A stretch of 64,000 nt of DNA. Source: Bacteroidota bacterium. GTDB taxonomy: Bacteria > Bacteroidota > Bacteroidia > Cytophagales > Cyclobacteriaceae. The position numbers and the translations under genes are program-made. The notes beneath the pieces are model-generated. The model was not told the origin of the DNA. It ran no database searches and worked only from the letters and a program-made list of their open reading frames with translations. The DNA lies in NCBI GenBank assembly GCA_023412765.1, contig JAEZBX010000349.1, positions 9,749-73,748 on the forward strand, written 5' to 3'. Shown here one piece after another: positions 8,400 through 17,490 of the stretch; within the stretch, counting starts at the first letter, position 1; the number at the start of each line of letters is the position of its first letter.

Positions 8400-11300
8400 T
8401 TGAACCGGAACTACTTAGCATTTGGATCAATACTTTTTTTTATTGCCGGACTCGCGCTGGCGTACGTGGCGAACAGACCGGTTTTGCCTCAGGATATTGC
8501 GCTTACCGTTTCCCGGAATTTGGAGAAAGAAATTGAAAAGGCTAATGAGGAAGCCGGATCAATACTTGCCAATCTACACGAGCCTGGTTATAGGCTTCCA
8601 CAAATAAAAGGACTTTCCTTTTTTCTTTTCGACAGGGGTCGTCTTGCTGAATGGTCCAACAATGATTTTGTTCCAACTTCAGCATCAGTTGTGCAACCGT
8701 TCAGTATTAAATTGCTAAAGGCAGGCAATGGTAATTACATTGCCAAACGGTGGCAGGTTAACACGTCGCAATTTCTTGTTGCTGTCATTCCACTTATAAG
8801 GAATTACACCATCACCAACGACTATCTGAGGACTGAATGGAATGAACGCATATTCCCATCGCCAGGCTTTGATATTTTGGAGGCCGATGCTAATCTAGGT
8901 ATCCCTGTCTGCGTTGGCGAGCAATGTGTGTTTCGCGTTAGTTTCTTGCGGAATGAACTTCCTTTAAATTCTGGAACGAAAGCCGCAGCGGTAGCACTTA
9001 TCTCAATTGCAATTATTTTGTTTGCCGCGATTGTTTACAAATTTATTAAGCGCATTCCGGCGCCCGAGTTGCAATTGCTTACTTTATATATTTTTCTGTT
9101 AGCCTTACGCTATGGGATGGTCGCTTTAAATTTTCCTGCCGGACTTTTAACCTCCGACCTTTTTAACCCGCAAGTCTTTGCTTCTTCCACGCTGAATGCA
9201 TCGTTAGGTGATCTGATCCTCAACGAAATTGCGCTCCTGTTTCTCTGCATCCATTTATTCTTGAATTACAGAGGATTTGTTACGCTTAGATATTTCTACC
9301 GCGAAGATATAGTGTCATGGATACTCTCCGTCGTCTCTGCAGTGTGCGTATTATTTGCAATGCTCTTTCCCTTCATTGTAATTCAAACGCTATACAATAA
9401 CTCGTCCATCACACTCGACCTTTCGCATTCGTTGCGCTTTGATAATTTGCGCATAGTCGGTACGGTGGCTGTTTTGCTTTCTGGTGTTTGTTCTTTTCTG
9501 TTCGCTCATACCTTTATTCGTTTGTTAATTGCAGATGGCGAACGAGTACGGGTCGTTGTTTCATTTCTAATTGCAACGATATTTTTTTCTCTGATCAATA
9601 CCTTGGTTGAACAATCATACCTCTCGTCATTATTCCTGGGTACCGGATATTTTGTTCTGGTGTATTTCCTGAAACTGTACGGAAGTTTAAGGCAATTGAG
9701 TTTTGGAACCTTCGTATACCTTTTCGTATCGATATTTTTTCTTTCTACAAATGGCGCATATGCCATCCACGCATACGAACGGCAGGAAAAAATTGATGAC
9801 CAGTTTCGGTTTGCATCCAATTTTTTGATTGATCGCGATTATTTCGGAGAATATTTGCTTAATGAGACAGCTGATAAAATTTCAAAAGACGTTTTCAGTC
9901 AAATAAGTATTGCATCACCATTCCTGAGCAGGGACGCTGTGCGACAGAAGATCAGGCAGGTCTTTATTTCGAGCTATTTCAACAAGTATGATGTTGAGAT
10001 TTACATCTTTAACGCAGCGGGACAATCCTTCGACAATCGCACGACTGCCACCTACAATCAAATGATCGGAGCGTATGATCATGAGAACTTTCGGACGGCT
10101 TATGAAAATGTGTATTTTATTAATAGTCCTTCGACCGATGTCACTCAAAAGTACCTGGTTAAGATTCCTATGCGAAGACTCAATGTAATCGCAGGGTATA
10201 TCGTTTTAGAATTTTCATTGAAGAAAGTTATTCCGGAAAGCGTTTATCCCGAATTGTTGGTTGACAATAGCTTCAAAGAATTCTATCGTTCACAGGATAT
10301 TAGCTATGCCGTTTACTCCGATACAAGCTTGCTTTTCAGCTCGGGTGACTTTAACTATGAAGTGGGTTTTCACCGCGAATGGTTGGGAAGACCTGAACTA
10401 CATACTGTAGGTATAAGGGAAGCTGGCTTCGACCATATAGCACAGGAAGATCAGAACGGACGCGTTGCCGTAGTTTCGTCACCTCAGACTAAACCGGCGT
10501 TTATCCTGGCGAACTTTTCATTTTGGCTGGTTCTGGGATTGACGATCATATTTATGCAATTGCTGTTTCTTGGGATTCAGAATTATGTGCGTGGCGAAAA
10601 ACTGTTTTTTTCTGCGCGGATACAGTTGCTTCTCAATGCCGCGTTTTTTCTCCCACTCATTATTGTAAGTGTCACGACACTAAACTTGACAAATATTTCA
10701 TCGCAGATTCAATTGAATAATGAATATCTTAACAAAGCTGAGTCCTTTGGGACACAACTTTCGGTCTATCTGGACAATTATCTGGACGCAGGTAGGGGTG
10801 ACGTGGGTAGCTTTGAAAATCACCTTACCGATCTTGCCAGTCTGACAAACCTTGATGCAAATGTTTTTAATGTTAATGGGGAAATCATTGCATCGAGTCA
10901 ACCGCTTATCGTAGAAAATAATCTTGTCTCCGGGTACATCAATCCTCGGGCGCGACATGAAATACTTGCAGGTAAGAACTTGTTAATTCAAACTGAGAAT
11001 GTTGGTACACTGGAGTACTTCGTTTCATATGCAGCACTAAAGGCACCGCGCACCGGCAAGTTGATTGGTATCCTTGGAATTCCGTTCTTTCAGTCTGCCT
11101 ATTCGCTTGAGAAGGTGCAAATCTCCATCCTTGCTAATATTCTCAGCATTTTTGCATTGATCTTTATTGGCCTGGTGATACTATCGTATTTCGTCTCACA
11201 GTGGCTGACATTCCCGCTGAAATTCATCACGCAGTCTCTTCGTCGAACGTCGCTGGTCAAAACAAACCAACCATTGATTTGGAACGCCGACGATGAGATC

Positions 11301-12056
11301 GGTCTTATGGTCAAGGAATACAACCAAATGCTATTCAAATTGGGAGAAAGTAAAGCAGAGCTTGAACAAACTCAGCGCGAACGAGCGTGGCGAGAAATAG
11401 CACAACAAGTGGCGCACGAGATAAAAAATCCGCTGACACCAATGAAGCTGACACTGCAGCAACTCGAGCGTTCATTGATTTCTAACAATCACACATCGGA
11501 AAAAACAGCTAAGGCCGTTGCGTCTCTCCTGACGCAAGTTGAAACGTTGAACGAAATTGCGTCATCATTTAGCTCTTTTGCAAAAATGCCCGAGCCGGTA
11601 ATGCATCCGTTGGAACTGGTTTCGCTGACAAAACGGATTGTCGATTTGCATATGCATGCGGGTGACCTGGTGTTTAGTTCTACTGTAAAGGAGGCATTTG
11701 TTCTCGGCGATGACCAATTGTTAGGACGAACTTTTTCTAACCTCATCCTGAACTCTTTTCAGTCTGCGCAGCCTGGTAAGGCTATGCAAGTCAGAGTGAA
11801 CTTGTCAAAAGAAAATGAGGATTACTTAATAGCGATTGAAGACACGGGCAAAGGAATAACTGACGAAGAAGCGGAGCGGATCTTCTCGCCACACTTTACT
11901 ACGAAACGTTCTGGCTCTGGATTGGGACTTGCCATTAGCAAACAGGCAATCGAGCAGATGAAAGGAAAAATTTGGTTTGAATCGACTTTAGGTAAGGGGA
12001 CAACCTTTTACATTTCATTGCCGGTTTTAAACCAGGATCTTAAAATCTCAACGTAA
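8400..12056 (+). CDS. Very large NtrY-like sensor histidine kinase
   Basis: 1218 aa, starting at a TTG that directly precedes a hydrophobic segment; no nearby in-frame ATG keeps that helix. Layout: helix at 7-24, extracytoplasmic domain to about 195, a block of about eight helices at 197-480, a second extracytoplasmic domain to about 700, a helix, a cache-like sensor region about 760-895, a helix at about 900-925, HAMP, then DHp and ATPase domains. The H box is QVAHEIKNPLTP with phospho-acceptor H1006; the ATPase boxes are DTGKGI and GSGLGLAI near 1150-1185. DHp and ATPase are of the NtrY class that pairs with NtrC regulators. The gene runs into the convergent kinase gene at 12040 with a 17-base overlap. 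Its ligand is unknown. Confidence 0.88.
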   Translation: MNRNYLAFGSILFFIAGLALAYVANRPVLPQDIALTVSRNLEKEIEKANEEAGSILANLHEPGYRLPQIKGLSFFLFDRGRLAEWSNNDFVPTSASVVQPFSIKLLKAGNGNYIAKRWQVNTSQFLVAVIPLIRNYTITNDYLRTEWNERIFPSPGFDILEADANLGIPVCVGEQCVFRVSFLRNELPLNSGTKAAAVALISIAIILFAAIVYKFIKRIPAPELQLLTLYIFLLALRYGMVALNFPAGLLTSDLFNPQVFASSTLNASLGDLILNEIALLFLCIHLFLNYRGFVTLRYFYREDIVSWILSVVSAVCVLFAMLFPFIVIQTLYNNSSITLDLSHSLRFDNLRIVGTVAVLLSGVCSFLFAHTFIRLLIADGERVRVVVSFLIATIFFSLINTLVEQSYLSSLFLGTGYFVLVYFLKLYGSLRQLSFGTFVYLFVSIFFLSTNGAYAIHAYERQEKIDDQFRFASNFLIDRDYFGEYLLNETADKISKDVFSQISIASPFLSRDAVRQKIRQVFISSYFNKYDVEIYIFNAAGQSFDNRTTATYNQMIGAYDHENFRTAYENVYFINSPSTDVTQKYLVKIPMRRLNVIAGYIVLEFSLKKVIPESVYPELLVDNSFKEFYRSQDISYAVYSDTSLLFSSGDFNYEVGFHREWLGRPELHTVGIREAGFDHIAQEDQNGRVAVVSSPQTKPAFILANFSFWLVLGLTIIFMQLLFLGIQNYVRGEKLFFSARIQLLLNAAFFLPLIIVSVTTLNLTNISSQIQLNNEYLNKAESFGTQLSVYLDNYLDAGRGDVGSFENHLTDLASLTNLDANVFNVNGEIIASSQPLIVENNLVSGYINPRARHEILAGKNLLIQTENVGTLEYFVSYAALKAPRTGKLIGILGIPFFQSAYSLEKVQISILANILSIFALIFIGLVILSYFVSQWLTFPLKFITQSLRRTSLVKTNQPLIWNADDEIGLMVKEYNQMLFKLGESKAELEQTQRERAWREIAQQVAHEIKNPLTPMKLTLQQLERSLISNNHTSEKTAKAVASLLTQVETLNEIASSFSSFAKMPEPVMHPLELVSLTKRIVDLHMHAGDLVFSSTVKEAFVLGDDQLLGRTFSNLILNSFQSAQPGKAMQVRVNLSKENEDYLIAIEDTGKGITDEEAERIFSPHFTTKRSGSGLGLAISKQAIEQMKGKIWFESTLGKGTTFYISLPVLNQDLKIST

Positions 12057-13392
12057 AAACTGTCTTTACGTCAGGAATTGATTCGACTGTAATGGACCCA
12101 TTGTGCATTTGCATTATTTGCCTAGACAAACTTAAACCAATCCCGGATCCCGTTCGCTTTGTAGTGTAGAACGGAACAAAAATGTGTTCGACCGCTTCTT
12201 TAATGATACCTGGCCCGTTGTCGATCACTTCTATCTTAACGGTATTTTCATCGTAACTGCCGATCAGCTCAAGTCTCGGGTTTTCAGTTTCGGATAGTGC
12301 TTCAATGGCATTTTTCAAAAGATTGATCAAAACCTGTTCTATCATTTCTACATCAGCCTGGATGGTGAGATATTCGGAGTTGCATTCGTAATGGAAATCG
12401 ATAGCTGTTTTCTTAAGTTCGGTCCGCATCAGTTGTGCTACATGGGTAATAAGGTCCCTTAGCCGCACCGTTGACATCTTAGGCTTCGGTAGTGAAGTAT
12501 ATTCGCGGTAAGCATCAATAAATTTGATCAGCCCTTTACTGCGGTTCTCAATAGTACTTAAACCTTCTCTGAGATCCTCGGCGCCTTCCTCTTTCAATTC
12601 ATAGTGAGAATTTTTCCTTTCCATATCATGGTCAAGAATTTCGCGTAGCGTTGACGTTAGTGACGAGATTGGGGTGATGGAATTCATGATTTCATGGCGA
12701 AGCACACGCGTAAGATTCTGCCAGGCTTCCAGCTCTTGCTTTTGCAGCTCAGGCTGGATGTTTTGGAGAGTGACCAACTTTACATCGGTTCCTCTTATCC
12801 TCAATTCAGTGGATTGGATGGTGAGGTAAATTTCGTTAGGTCCTTTGTAGAGCTCACTTTTGCCAAGTTCGGCACTATTGATGGCGTGGTAAAGTTTTGG
12901 ATTGAGCGATATCAGCTCCTTGATGTTTTTAATATTGGACGTTCCGATAAACCGTTTTGCATTTGTATTAATCAACTGCACGTTCCCATCGATATCGAAT
13001 GAAAGAATACCGGTCCGAACCTGCTGAACTACTGAATTAAGGTATTGCCAGTGCTCTTCCTTTTCGGACCGGGCTTTACGAAATGCTTCCAACACTTCGT
13101 TGAATGCAATGTTGAGTTCCTTGAAACTTTTCCCAAGGCGGTTGTCAGCTGCAAAACCAGAGATAAAATCTGAATATTTGACCGATTCCAGAAAGCGTGT
13201 GAGCTTTCGGTTTGTCTGGCTGATGAATTTAAAGATATCAACGAGCTGAAGGACAATGATGATGCCCATAAGCATCGCCGCAAAAAGCATATTCGGCCTC
13301 GTTATCATAAAGACGAACAAAGCCATGGTCAAGCCGAGCAACACCACCCGGATTATTACCCGAGCGCGAAAATCATTAAAGCCTAATTTCAA
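12040..13392 (-). CDS. Membrane sensor histidine kinase with PAS domain (NtrY/NtrB-like)
   Basis: 450 aa. Two adjoining helices (about 12-30 and 33-52) with almost no periplasmic loop, a HAMP-like linker, a PAS domain (about 112-210), then the DHp helix with H233 in VLRHEIMNSITP and an ATPase domain with N box LLKNAIEA, D-N-G-P-G-I and GSGIGLSL. The absence of an external sensor domain suggests that it senses a signal in the membrane or cytoplasm. It lies downstream of the NtrC-type regulator gene on the same strand, 237 bases away, and the two are likely partners. Its 3' end overlaps that of the 1218-aa kinase. Confidence 0.9.
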   Translation of the reverse strand: MKLGFNDFRARVIIRVVLLGLTMALFVFMITRPNMLFAAMLMGIIIVLQLVDIFKFISQTNRKLTRFLESVKYSDFISGFAADNRLGKSFKELNIAFNEVLEAFRKARSEKEEHWQYLNSVVQQVRTGILSFDIDGNVQLINTNAKRFIGTSNIKNIKELISLNPKLYHAINSAELGKSELYKGPNEIYLTIQSTELRIRGTDVKLVTLQNIQPELQKQELEAWQNLTRVLRHEIMNSITPISSLTSTLREILDHDMERKNSHYELKEEGAEDLREGLSTIENRSKGLIKFIDAYREYTSLPKPKMSTVRLRDLITHVAQLMRTELKKTAIDFHYECNSEYLTIQADVEMIEQVLINLLKNAIEALSETENPRLELIGSYDENTVKIEVIDNGPGIIKEAVEHIFVPFYTTKRTGSGIGLSLSRQIMQMHNGSITVESIPDVKTVFTLRF

Positions 13393-13629
13393 GTTAAAAG
13401 TTCTCGGCTTAAAGTTCTGCGATTATCGGTTGGAAAACAATATGGTTTAAAGTTTGAGGTTTAAGGTTTGAAGTTGCAGGCCTGAACGGGCAACTAGCTT
13501 TCTCAAGTGGGCAGGCACTGACAGGGCACGAATGAAATAGCAGCACGCTAGAGCGTTTTGCGTTAAGCGTTTCGCATTATGCCCTTTAGCCGGACGCAAG
13601 CTGTCAGCTGTTGGCTGAAAGCTGACAGC
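13393..13629. repeat. Intergenic gap with decayed direct repeats and a palindrome
   Basis: Between the kinase and regulator genes. 13440-13472 holds several imperfect direct copies of a GTTTAA(A/G) heptamer-like motif. 13598-13631 is a hairpin with perfect 11-bp arms AAGCTGTCAGC/GCTGACAGCTT and a 12-nt loop; it overlaps the regulator stop codon. A near copy of the palindrome occurs at 55217-55248, so it belongs to a dispersed REP-like family rather than being a private terminator. No gene is seen in this gap. Confidence 0.7.
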
Positions 13630-15009
13630 TTACAGTCCGTACTTCTCCAACCTTCTATAAAGCGACGACCGGGTTAGACCCAACTCAGAAGCTGCCTGGG
13701 TAATATTGCCATTGTATTTCTTGAGGACCTTTCGAATAAGAAGTTTTTCTACTTCTTCGAGATTGTACTGGTCAAGGCTCAGCTGGCCATCTTCCTTTCC
13801 AGAGGAAGGAGTGAAATTAAAATCCTCGGGCTGTAGCACGCTCGTTCCGCTGAGGATAATGGCGCGTTCCAGGGCATGTTGAAGTTCTCTTATATTGCCT
13901 GGCCATGGATGTTTATGCATCCTTGACATGGCAGCTTCGCTAATCTTCGTTACACTCTTGTCGTATTTTGATGCATAGTGCTTTAAAAAGTGATTGGCTA
14001 AAAGAGGGATGTCCTCGAACCTTTCGCGCAACGGCGGTATTTCAATCTCTATTGTATTGATGCGATACAGAAGATCCTGACGAAAACGATTCTCCTTCAC
14101 CATTTCATAAAGTGGCATGTTGGTAGCACAGATTAGCCGTATATCAATAGGTGTATCCTTGTTTGATCCAACGCGGCTCACCTTTCGATTTTGTAAAACC
14201 GTAAGAAGTTTGGCCTGAAGGGGCATTGATAAATTTCCAATCTCGTCGAGGAAGAGAGTACCGTGATTTGCCATCTCAAAACGCCCCGCACGATCTTCCT
14301 TTGCATCTGTGAACGATCCTTTCTTATGCCCGAATAATTCACTTTCGAATAGCGTCTCCGTTATTGATCCAAGATCGACGGCGGCAAAATTCTCGTTCTT
14401 CCGGGAGGAGTTCCGATGGATGGCTCGGGCGATCAGTTCTTTGCCAGTTCCATTCTCGCCAAGGATAAGAACATTGGCGTCCGTTTTGGCAACGCGGTCT
14501 ATGGTTTGGAAGATCTTCTGCATTGCCGCGCTTTGACCAATGATCTCGCTATACCGGTCATTCAGCACCTGGTTGATCTCCTGATTCTTAATTTTCAGAT
14601 TTTCGATAACATCGCGTGATTCCCGCAGCCTCATCGCCGAGTAGAGTGTTGCCAGCAGTTTTTCGTTTTCCCATGGCTTCACGACAAAATCGGTTGCCCC
14701 AGCTTTAATGGCCTTGACCGCCATCTGTATATCTCCATATGCTGTGATCAGAACTACTACTGCGGATGGATCGAGTTGGAGAATCCGCTCCAGCCAGTAA
14801 TAACCTTCGCTACCGCTGCTCACATCTTTTGTGAAATTCATATCAAGCAGGATTACATCGTAATCCTCATTGTTCATGAGGGCGGGTATTGCCTCCGGAT
14901 TTTTTTCAACGTCAACCTGCGAGAAGTGTCGCTTCAGGTGCATTTTGGCCGCTTTGAGGAGGTCTTCGTTATCGTCAACAATTAGGATTTTCCCGCTTTT
15001 CTGTTCCAT
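13630..15009 (-). CDS. Sigma-54-type response regulator, NtrC family
   Basis: 459 aa. Receiver domain (1-125) with D12, D13, phospho-acceptor D56 and K111; AAA+ domain with Walker A GENGTGKE (184-191) and Walker B TLFLDEIG (251-258); C-terminal Fis-type helix-turn-helix (about 425-458, NITQAASELGLTRSSLYRRL). The sigma-54 contact loop reads GSFTDA (231-236) rather than the canonical GAFTGA; variants of this kind occur among Bacteroidota members. It is followed by a kinase gene and transcribed away from an efflux operon whose upstream region holds a sigma-54-like promoter and palindromes, so control of that operon is likely (inference). Confidence 0.93.
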   Translation of the reverse strand: MEQKSGKILIVDDNEDLLKAAKMHLKRHFSQVDVEKNPEAIPALMNNEDYDVILLDMNFTKDVSSGSEGYYWLERILQLDPSAVVVLITAYGDIQMAVKAIKAGATDFVVKPWENEKLLATLYSAMRLRESRDVIENLKIKNQEINQVLNDRYSEIIGQSAAMQKIFQTIDRVAKTDANVLILGENGTGKELIARAIHRNSSRKNENFAAVDLGSITETLFESELFGHKKGSFTDAKEDRAGRFEMANHGTLFLDEIGNLSMPLQAKLLTVLQNRKVSRVGSNKDTPIDIRLICATNMPLYEMVKENRFRQDLLYRINTIEIEIPPLRERFEDIPLLANHFLKHYASKYDKSVTKISEAAMSRMHKHPWPGNIRELQHALERAIILSGTSVLQPEDFNFTPSSGKEDGQLSLDQYNLEEVEKLLIRKVLKKYNGNITQAASELGLTRSSLYRRLEKYGL

Positions 15010-15051
15010 TAAAGTTCGGTTTTGGCTAGGTTAGGATTTGGCTTATATAAT

Positions 15052-15170
15052 TATGTCCGCTAATGGGCAAAGTATATACCGAAAGTTACGTGCCTGCATA
15101 GCATGCGGGAAACGCACTTTTGCCATAAATATAGCCGTTCGAATGCGGACATAGACGTTCACATGTGAAC
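15052..15170. promoter_or_regulatory. Candidate activator sites between regulator and efflux operon
   Basis: The divergent gap holds two symmetric elements: a perfect 14-bp palindrome GTTCACATGTGAAC at 15157-15170, and a 9-bp inverted pair TATGTCCGC (15052-15060) / GCGGACATA (15145-15153). They lie 55-190 bases upstream of the putative sigma-54 promoter, where NtrC-type enhancer sites are expected. No experimental site is known to me for this regulator, so the assignment is positional. Confidence 0.4.
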
Positions 15171-15222
15171 TGATTTTTCGATCGCACAATTCAAATAAAG
15201 GGTGAAATTGGCTTTCAGGCGG

Positions 15223-15240
15223 TTGGCACACTTGTTGGCA
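15223..15240 (+). promoter_or_regulatory. Sigma-54-like promoter for the efflux operon
   Basis: TTGGCACACTTGTTGGCA resembles the -24/-12 consensus TTGGCAC-N5-TTGCA. The -24 half is exact. The -12 half has GC one base further away than the usual strict spacing, which weakens the call. It is 65 bases upstream of the adaptor gene at 15305 and faces it. Confidence 0.45.
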
Positions 15241-15304
15241 TTCGGGGTACACGTCATATTGGTTTTTATTAAATATGATCTATGGATCATAAATTTTAAT
15301 TTGA

Positions 15305-16555
15305 ATGGATAAGCAAATAAAAAAGAAGAAGTGGACGGTAAAGAAGGTAGCTACCTATGGTGGGATTGCACTGTTTGTGATTTTTATAGGCTATCAATTC
15401 ATTTTTGCTGACCGTCGTTCGAAACTTAAGATCGATAGGGATAAGATTACAATATCTGAAGTCAAGCGCGGCGTTTTCCAGGAGTTCATACCTCAGACCG
15501 GAATTGTTGAGCCAAGCCGTACCGTCTACCTCGATGCAGTAGAGGGTGGTACTATAAAACGAGTTGTTGCCGAAAGCGGTGCGATGGTTAAGGAAGGAGA
15601 TATAATTCTGGAATTAAGCAACCTCAACCGCGAAATTCAAGTCTTACAGCAGGAAGCGTCTCTGAACCAAAGCGTGAATGAGCTTAGGCAAACGCGTTTG
15701 TCATTAACGCAGAATGATTTGGCGCAACAACAAACGCTTGCCGAAGTTGATAAGGAATTGGCCAAACTAGTTCCTCAATATAACCGGCAGAAAATTCTTT
15801 ACGAAAAGAAATTGGTTTCGAAACAGGATTTTGAAAGTGTTGAGGCTGACTATCTTTTTAACCTCAAAAGGAGAGAGATCACCTACAGAACTTACAGAGC
15901 TGATTCGATAGAACGGATACGCCAGGTTAAGGATATCATGCAGTCTGAACTACGAATGATGCAGAGTCTTGAAGGCGCAGGAAAGATTCTTGATAACCTC
16001 GTAATCAGGGCTCCTATTGATGGGCAGTTGTCTCGCCCGCAACTTGACCCTGGCCAGAGCATCAACACTGGTCAACGACTTGGTTGGATAGACGTAGTAG
16101 GCAGTTACAAAGTGAAGGTCCCTATTGATGAATTGTACCTTCCACGCATAACCACTGGGTTGCATGCTACCACTACTTTCAACAATAAAGAATACGACCT
16201 GGTGATCGCTTACAAATATCCAGGTGCTACCAACGGCCGGTTTGAAGTCGATATGAACTTCGTAGGTGAGCAACCAAAAGGGATCATCAGAGGTCTTTCG
16301 CTCCGGTTGAGAATAGAGTTAGGTCAATCGTCTGAGGAACTGCTGTTGCCAGTTGGCGGATTTTACAAAGACACCGGTGGAAACTGGGTTTATGTGCTCG
16401 ACGATGATAACCGCGCTGTCAAGAGGGATATTAAACTGGGCCGAAAGAGTGGTGCGGAGAATTTTGAGGTGCTTGAAGGGCTGGAGCCCGGCGATAAGGT
16501 CATAACCTCTTCGTATGAGAATTTTGGGACAAACGAAGTGCTGTTGTTGAACTAA
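15305..16555 (+). CDS. Periplasmic adaptor subunit, HlyD/MacA type
   Basis: 416 aa membrane-fusion protein of an ABC efflux system. One N-terminal helix (about 13-31) anchors it in the inner membrane. Then come a split lipoyl/barrel-sandwich domain (about 68-105 and 225-250), a coiled-coil hairpin between them (about 108-220, rich in Q, E, L and K), a beta-barrel and a membrane-proximal domain ending at ITSSYENF. It would bridge the permease to an outer-membrane channel; no TolC-like gene is in the window. First gene of an operon with the ATPase at 16681 and two permeases. Confidence 0.9.
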   Translation: MDKQIKKKKWTVKKVATYGGIALFVIFIGYQFIFADRRSKLKIDRDKITISEVKRGVFQEFIPQTGIVEPSRTVYLDAVEGGTIKRVVAESGAMVKEGDIILELSNLNREIQVLQQEASLNQSVNELRQTRLSLTQNDLAQQQTLAEVDKELAKLVPQYNRQKILYEKKLVSKQDFESVEADYLFNLKRREITYRTYRADSIERIRQVKDIMQSELRMMQSLEGAGKILDNLVIRAPIDGQLSRPQLDPGQSINTGQRLGWIDVVGSYKVKVPIDELYLPRITTGLHATTTFNNKEYDLVIAYKYPGATNGRFEVDMNFVGEQPKGIIRGLSLRLRIELGQSSEELLLPVGGFYKDTGGNWVYVLDDDNRAVKRDIKLGRKSGAENFEVLEGLEPGDKVITSSYENFGTNEVLLLN

Positions 16556-16565
16556 AGAAGAAGAT

Positions 16566-16604
16566 GAATATCAAATAATGAATATCGAATATCGAATATC
16601 GAAC
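16566..16604. repeat. Tandem GAATATC heptamers
   Basis: One copy at 16566 and three perfect consecutive copies at 16580-16600 of the 7-mer GAATATC, in the 125-base gap between adaptor and ATPase genes. Similar heptamer tracts are seen elsewhere in the window (55070). No function can be assigned. Confidence 0.75.
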
Positions 16605-16680
16605 AGAGTAACCATTACAAAAAATAGAAGTATTAAATCAAACTAAATAAGTCCTCCGACCATCAAAACATAAACTCACC

Positions 16681-17370
16681 ATGATCAAACTGAAAAATCT
16701 TGAAAAAGTCTATACGACTGAAGAAGTAGAAACTACCGCCTTAAACAACATCAACATTGAAATTAAGGAAGGTGAGTTCGTTGCCATTATGGGTCCGTCA
16801 GGTTGCGGAAAGTCTACGCTCCTCAACATATTAGGGTTGTTGGACAATCCGTCTGGAGGAGAATACCATTTTGGGGAGCACGAAGTTGCAAGGTATTCGG
16901 AGCGCCAGCGTGCTCAACTTCGGAAGGGATCTATCGGTTTCGTGTTTCAAAGTTTTAACCTGATCGACGAGCTTACCGTGTTTGAAAATGTTGAGCTTCC
17001 GTTACTATATATGAAAGTTCCATCAGGTGAACGGAAGCAAAGAGTGGAGGAAGTTTTGGAACGCATGAACATCATGCATCGCAGGAATCACTTTCCGCAG
17101 CAGCTCTCAGGAGGACAGCAACAGCGCGTCGCTATCTCCCGCGCTATCGTGGCGAAACCCCGTGTGATCCTCGCCGATGAGCCAACGGGTAATCTTGACT
17201 CTGCAAATGGTGAGGAAGTGATGAAGCTTTTGTCACAGTTGAATGAAGAAGGCACCACCATCATCATGGTTACGCACTCTCCTTATGATGCAAACTATGC
17301 ACACCGCATCATCAACCTGTTCGACGGAAAAGTTGTTACAGAGAATATCAAAGAACAATTTCATATCTGA
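16681..17370 (+). CDS. ABC transporter ATP-binding protein, MacB/LolD type
   Basis: 229 aa nucleotide-binding subunit. Walker [10 protein letters not shown] (about 39-47), Q loop VFQSFNL, signature LSGGQQQR (about 140-147), Walker [13 protein letters not shown] (about 161-172) and H-loop VTHSP are intact. Length and motifs place it with the stand-alone ATPases of MacB/LolD-type transporters, which work with FtsX-like permeases as mechanotransmitters rather than classic importers. It should energise one or both permeases encoded directly downstream. Confidence 0.95.
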   Translation: MIKLKNLEKVYTTEEVETTALNNINIEIKEGEFVAIMGPSGCGKSTLLNILGLLDNPSGGEYHFGEHEVARYSERQRAQLRKGSIGFVFQSFNLIDELTVFENVELPLLYMKVPSGERKQRVEEVLERMNIMHRRNHFPQQLSGGQQQRVAISRAIVAKPRVILADEPTGNLDSANGEEVMKLLSQLNEEGTTIIMVTHSPYDANYAHRIINLFDGKVVTENIKEQFHI

Positions 17371-17391
17371 TAATTACCAGGCATCATTGAT

Positions 17392-17426
17392 GTTAACTTT
17401 CTCGGGCATTCGCCTGAAAAGTTAAC
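17392..17426 (+). other. Intercistronic stem-loop
   Basis: GTTAACTTTCTCGGGC and GCCTGAAAAGTTAAC form an imperfect hairpin with a 4-nt loop between the ATPase and first permease genes. There is no T run after it, so it is more likely an mRNA stability or processing element, or a translation-spacing feature, than a terminator. Confidence 0.5.
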
Positions 17427-17490
17427 GTCAACGTGCAACCTTAACCAGGGATTTACAGTCTATTGTTTATCCAACAATACCCATTTACCC

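Noticed and set aside
15043..15252. Small gene on the minus strand between regulator and efflux operon
   Set aside because: No ribosome-binding site, no recognisable product, and the region is better explained by regulatory sites.
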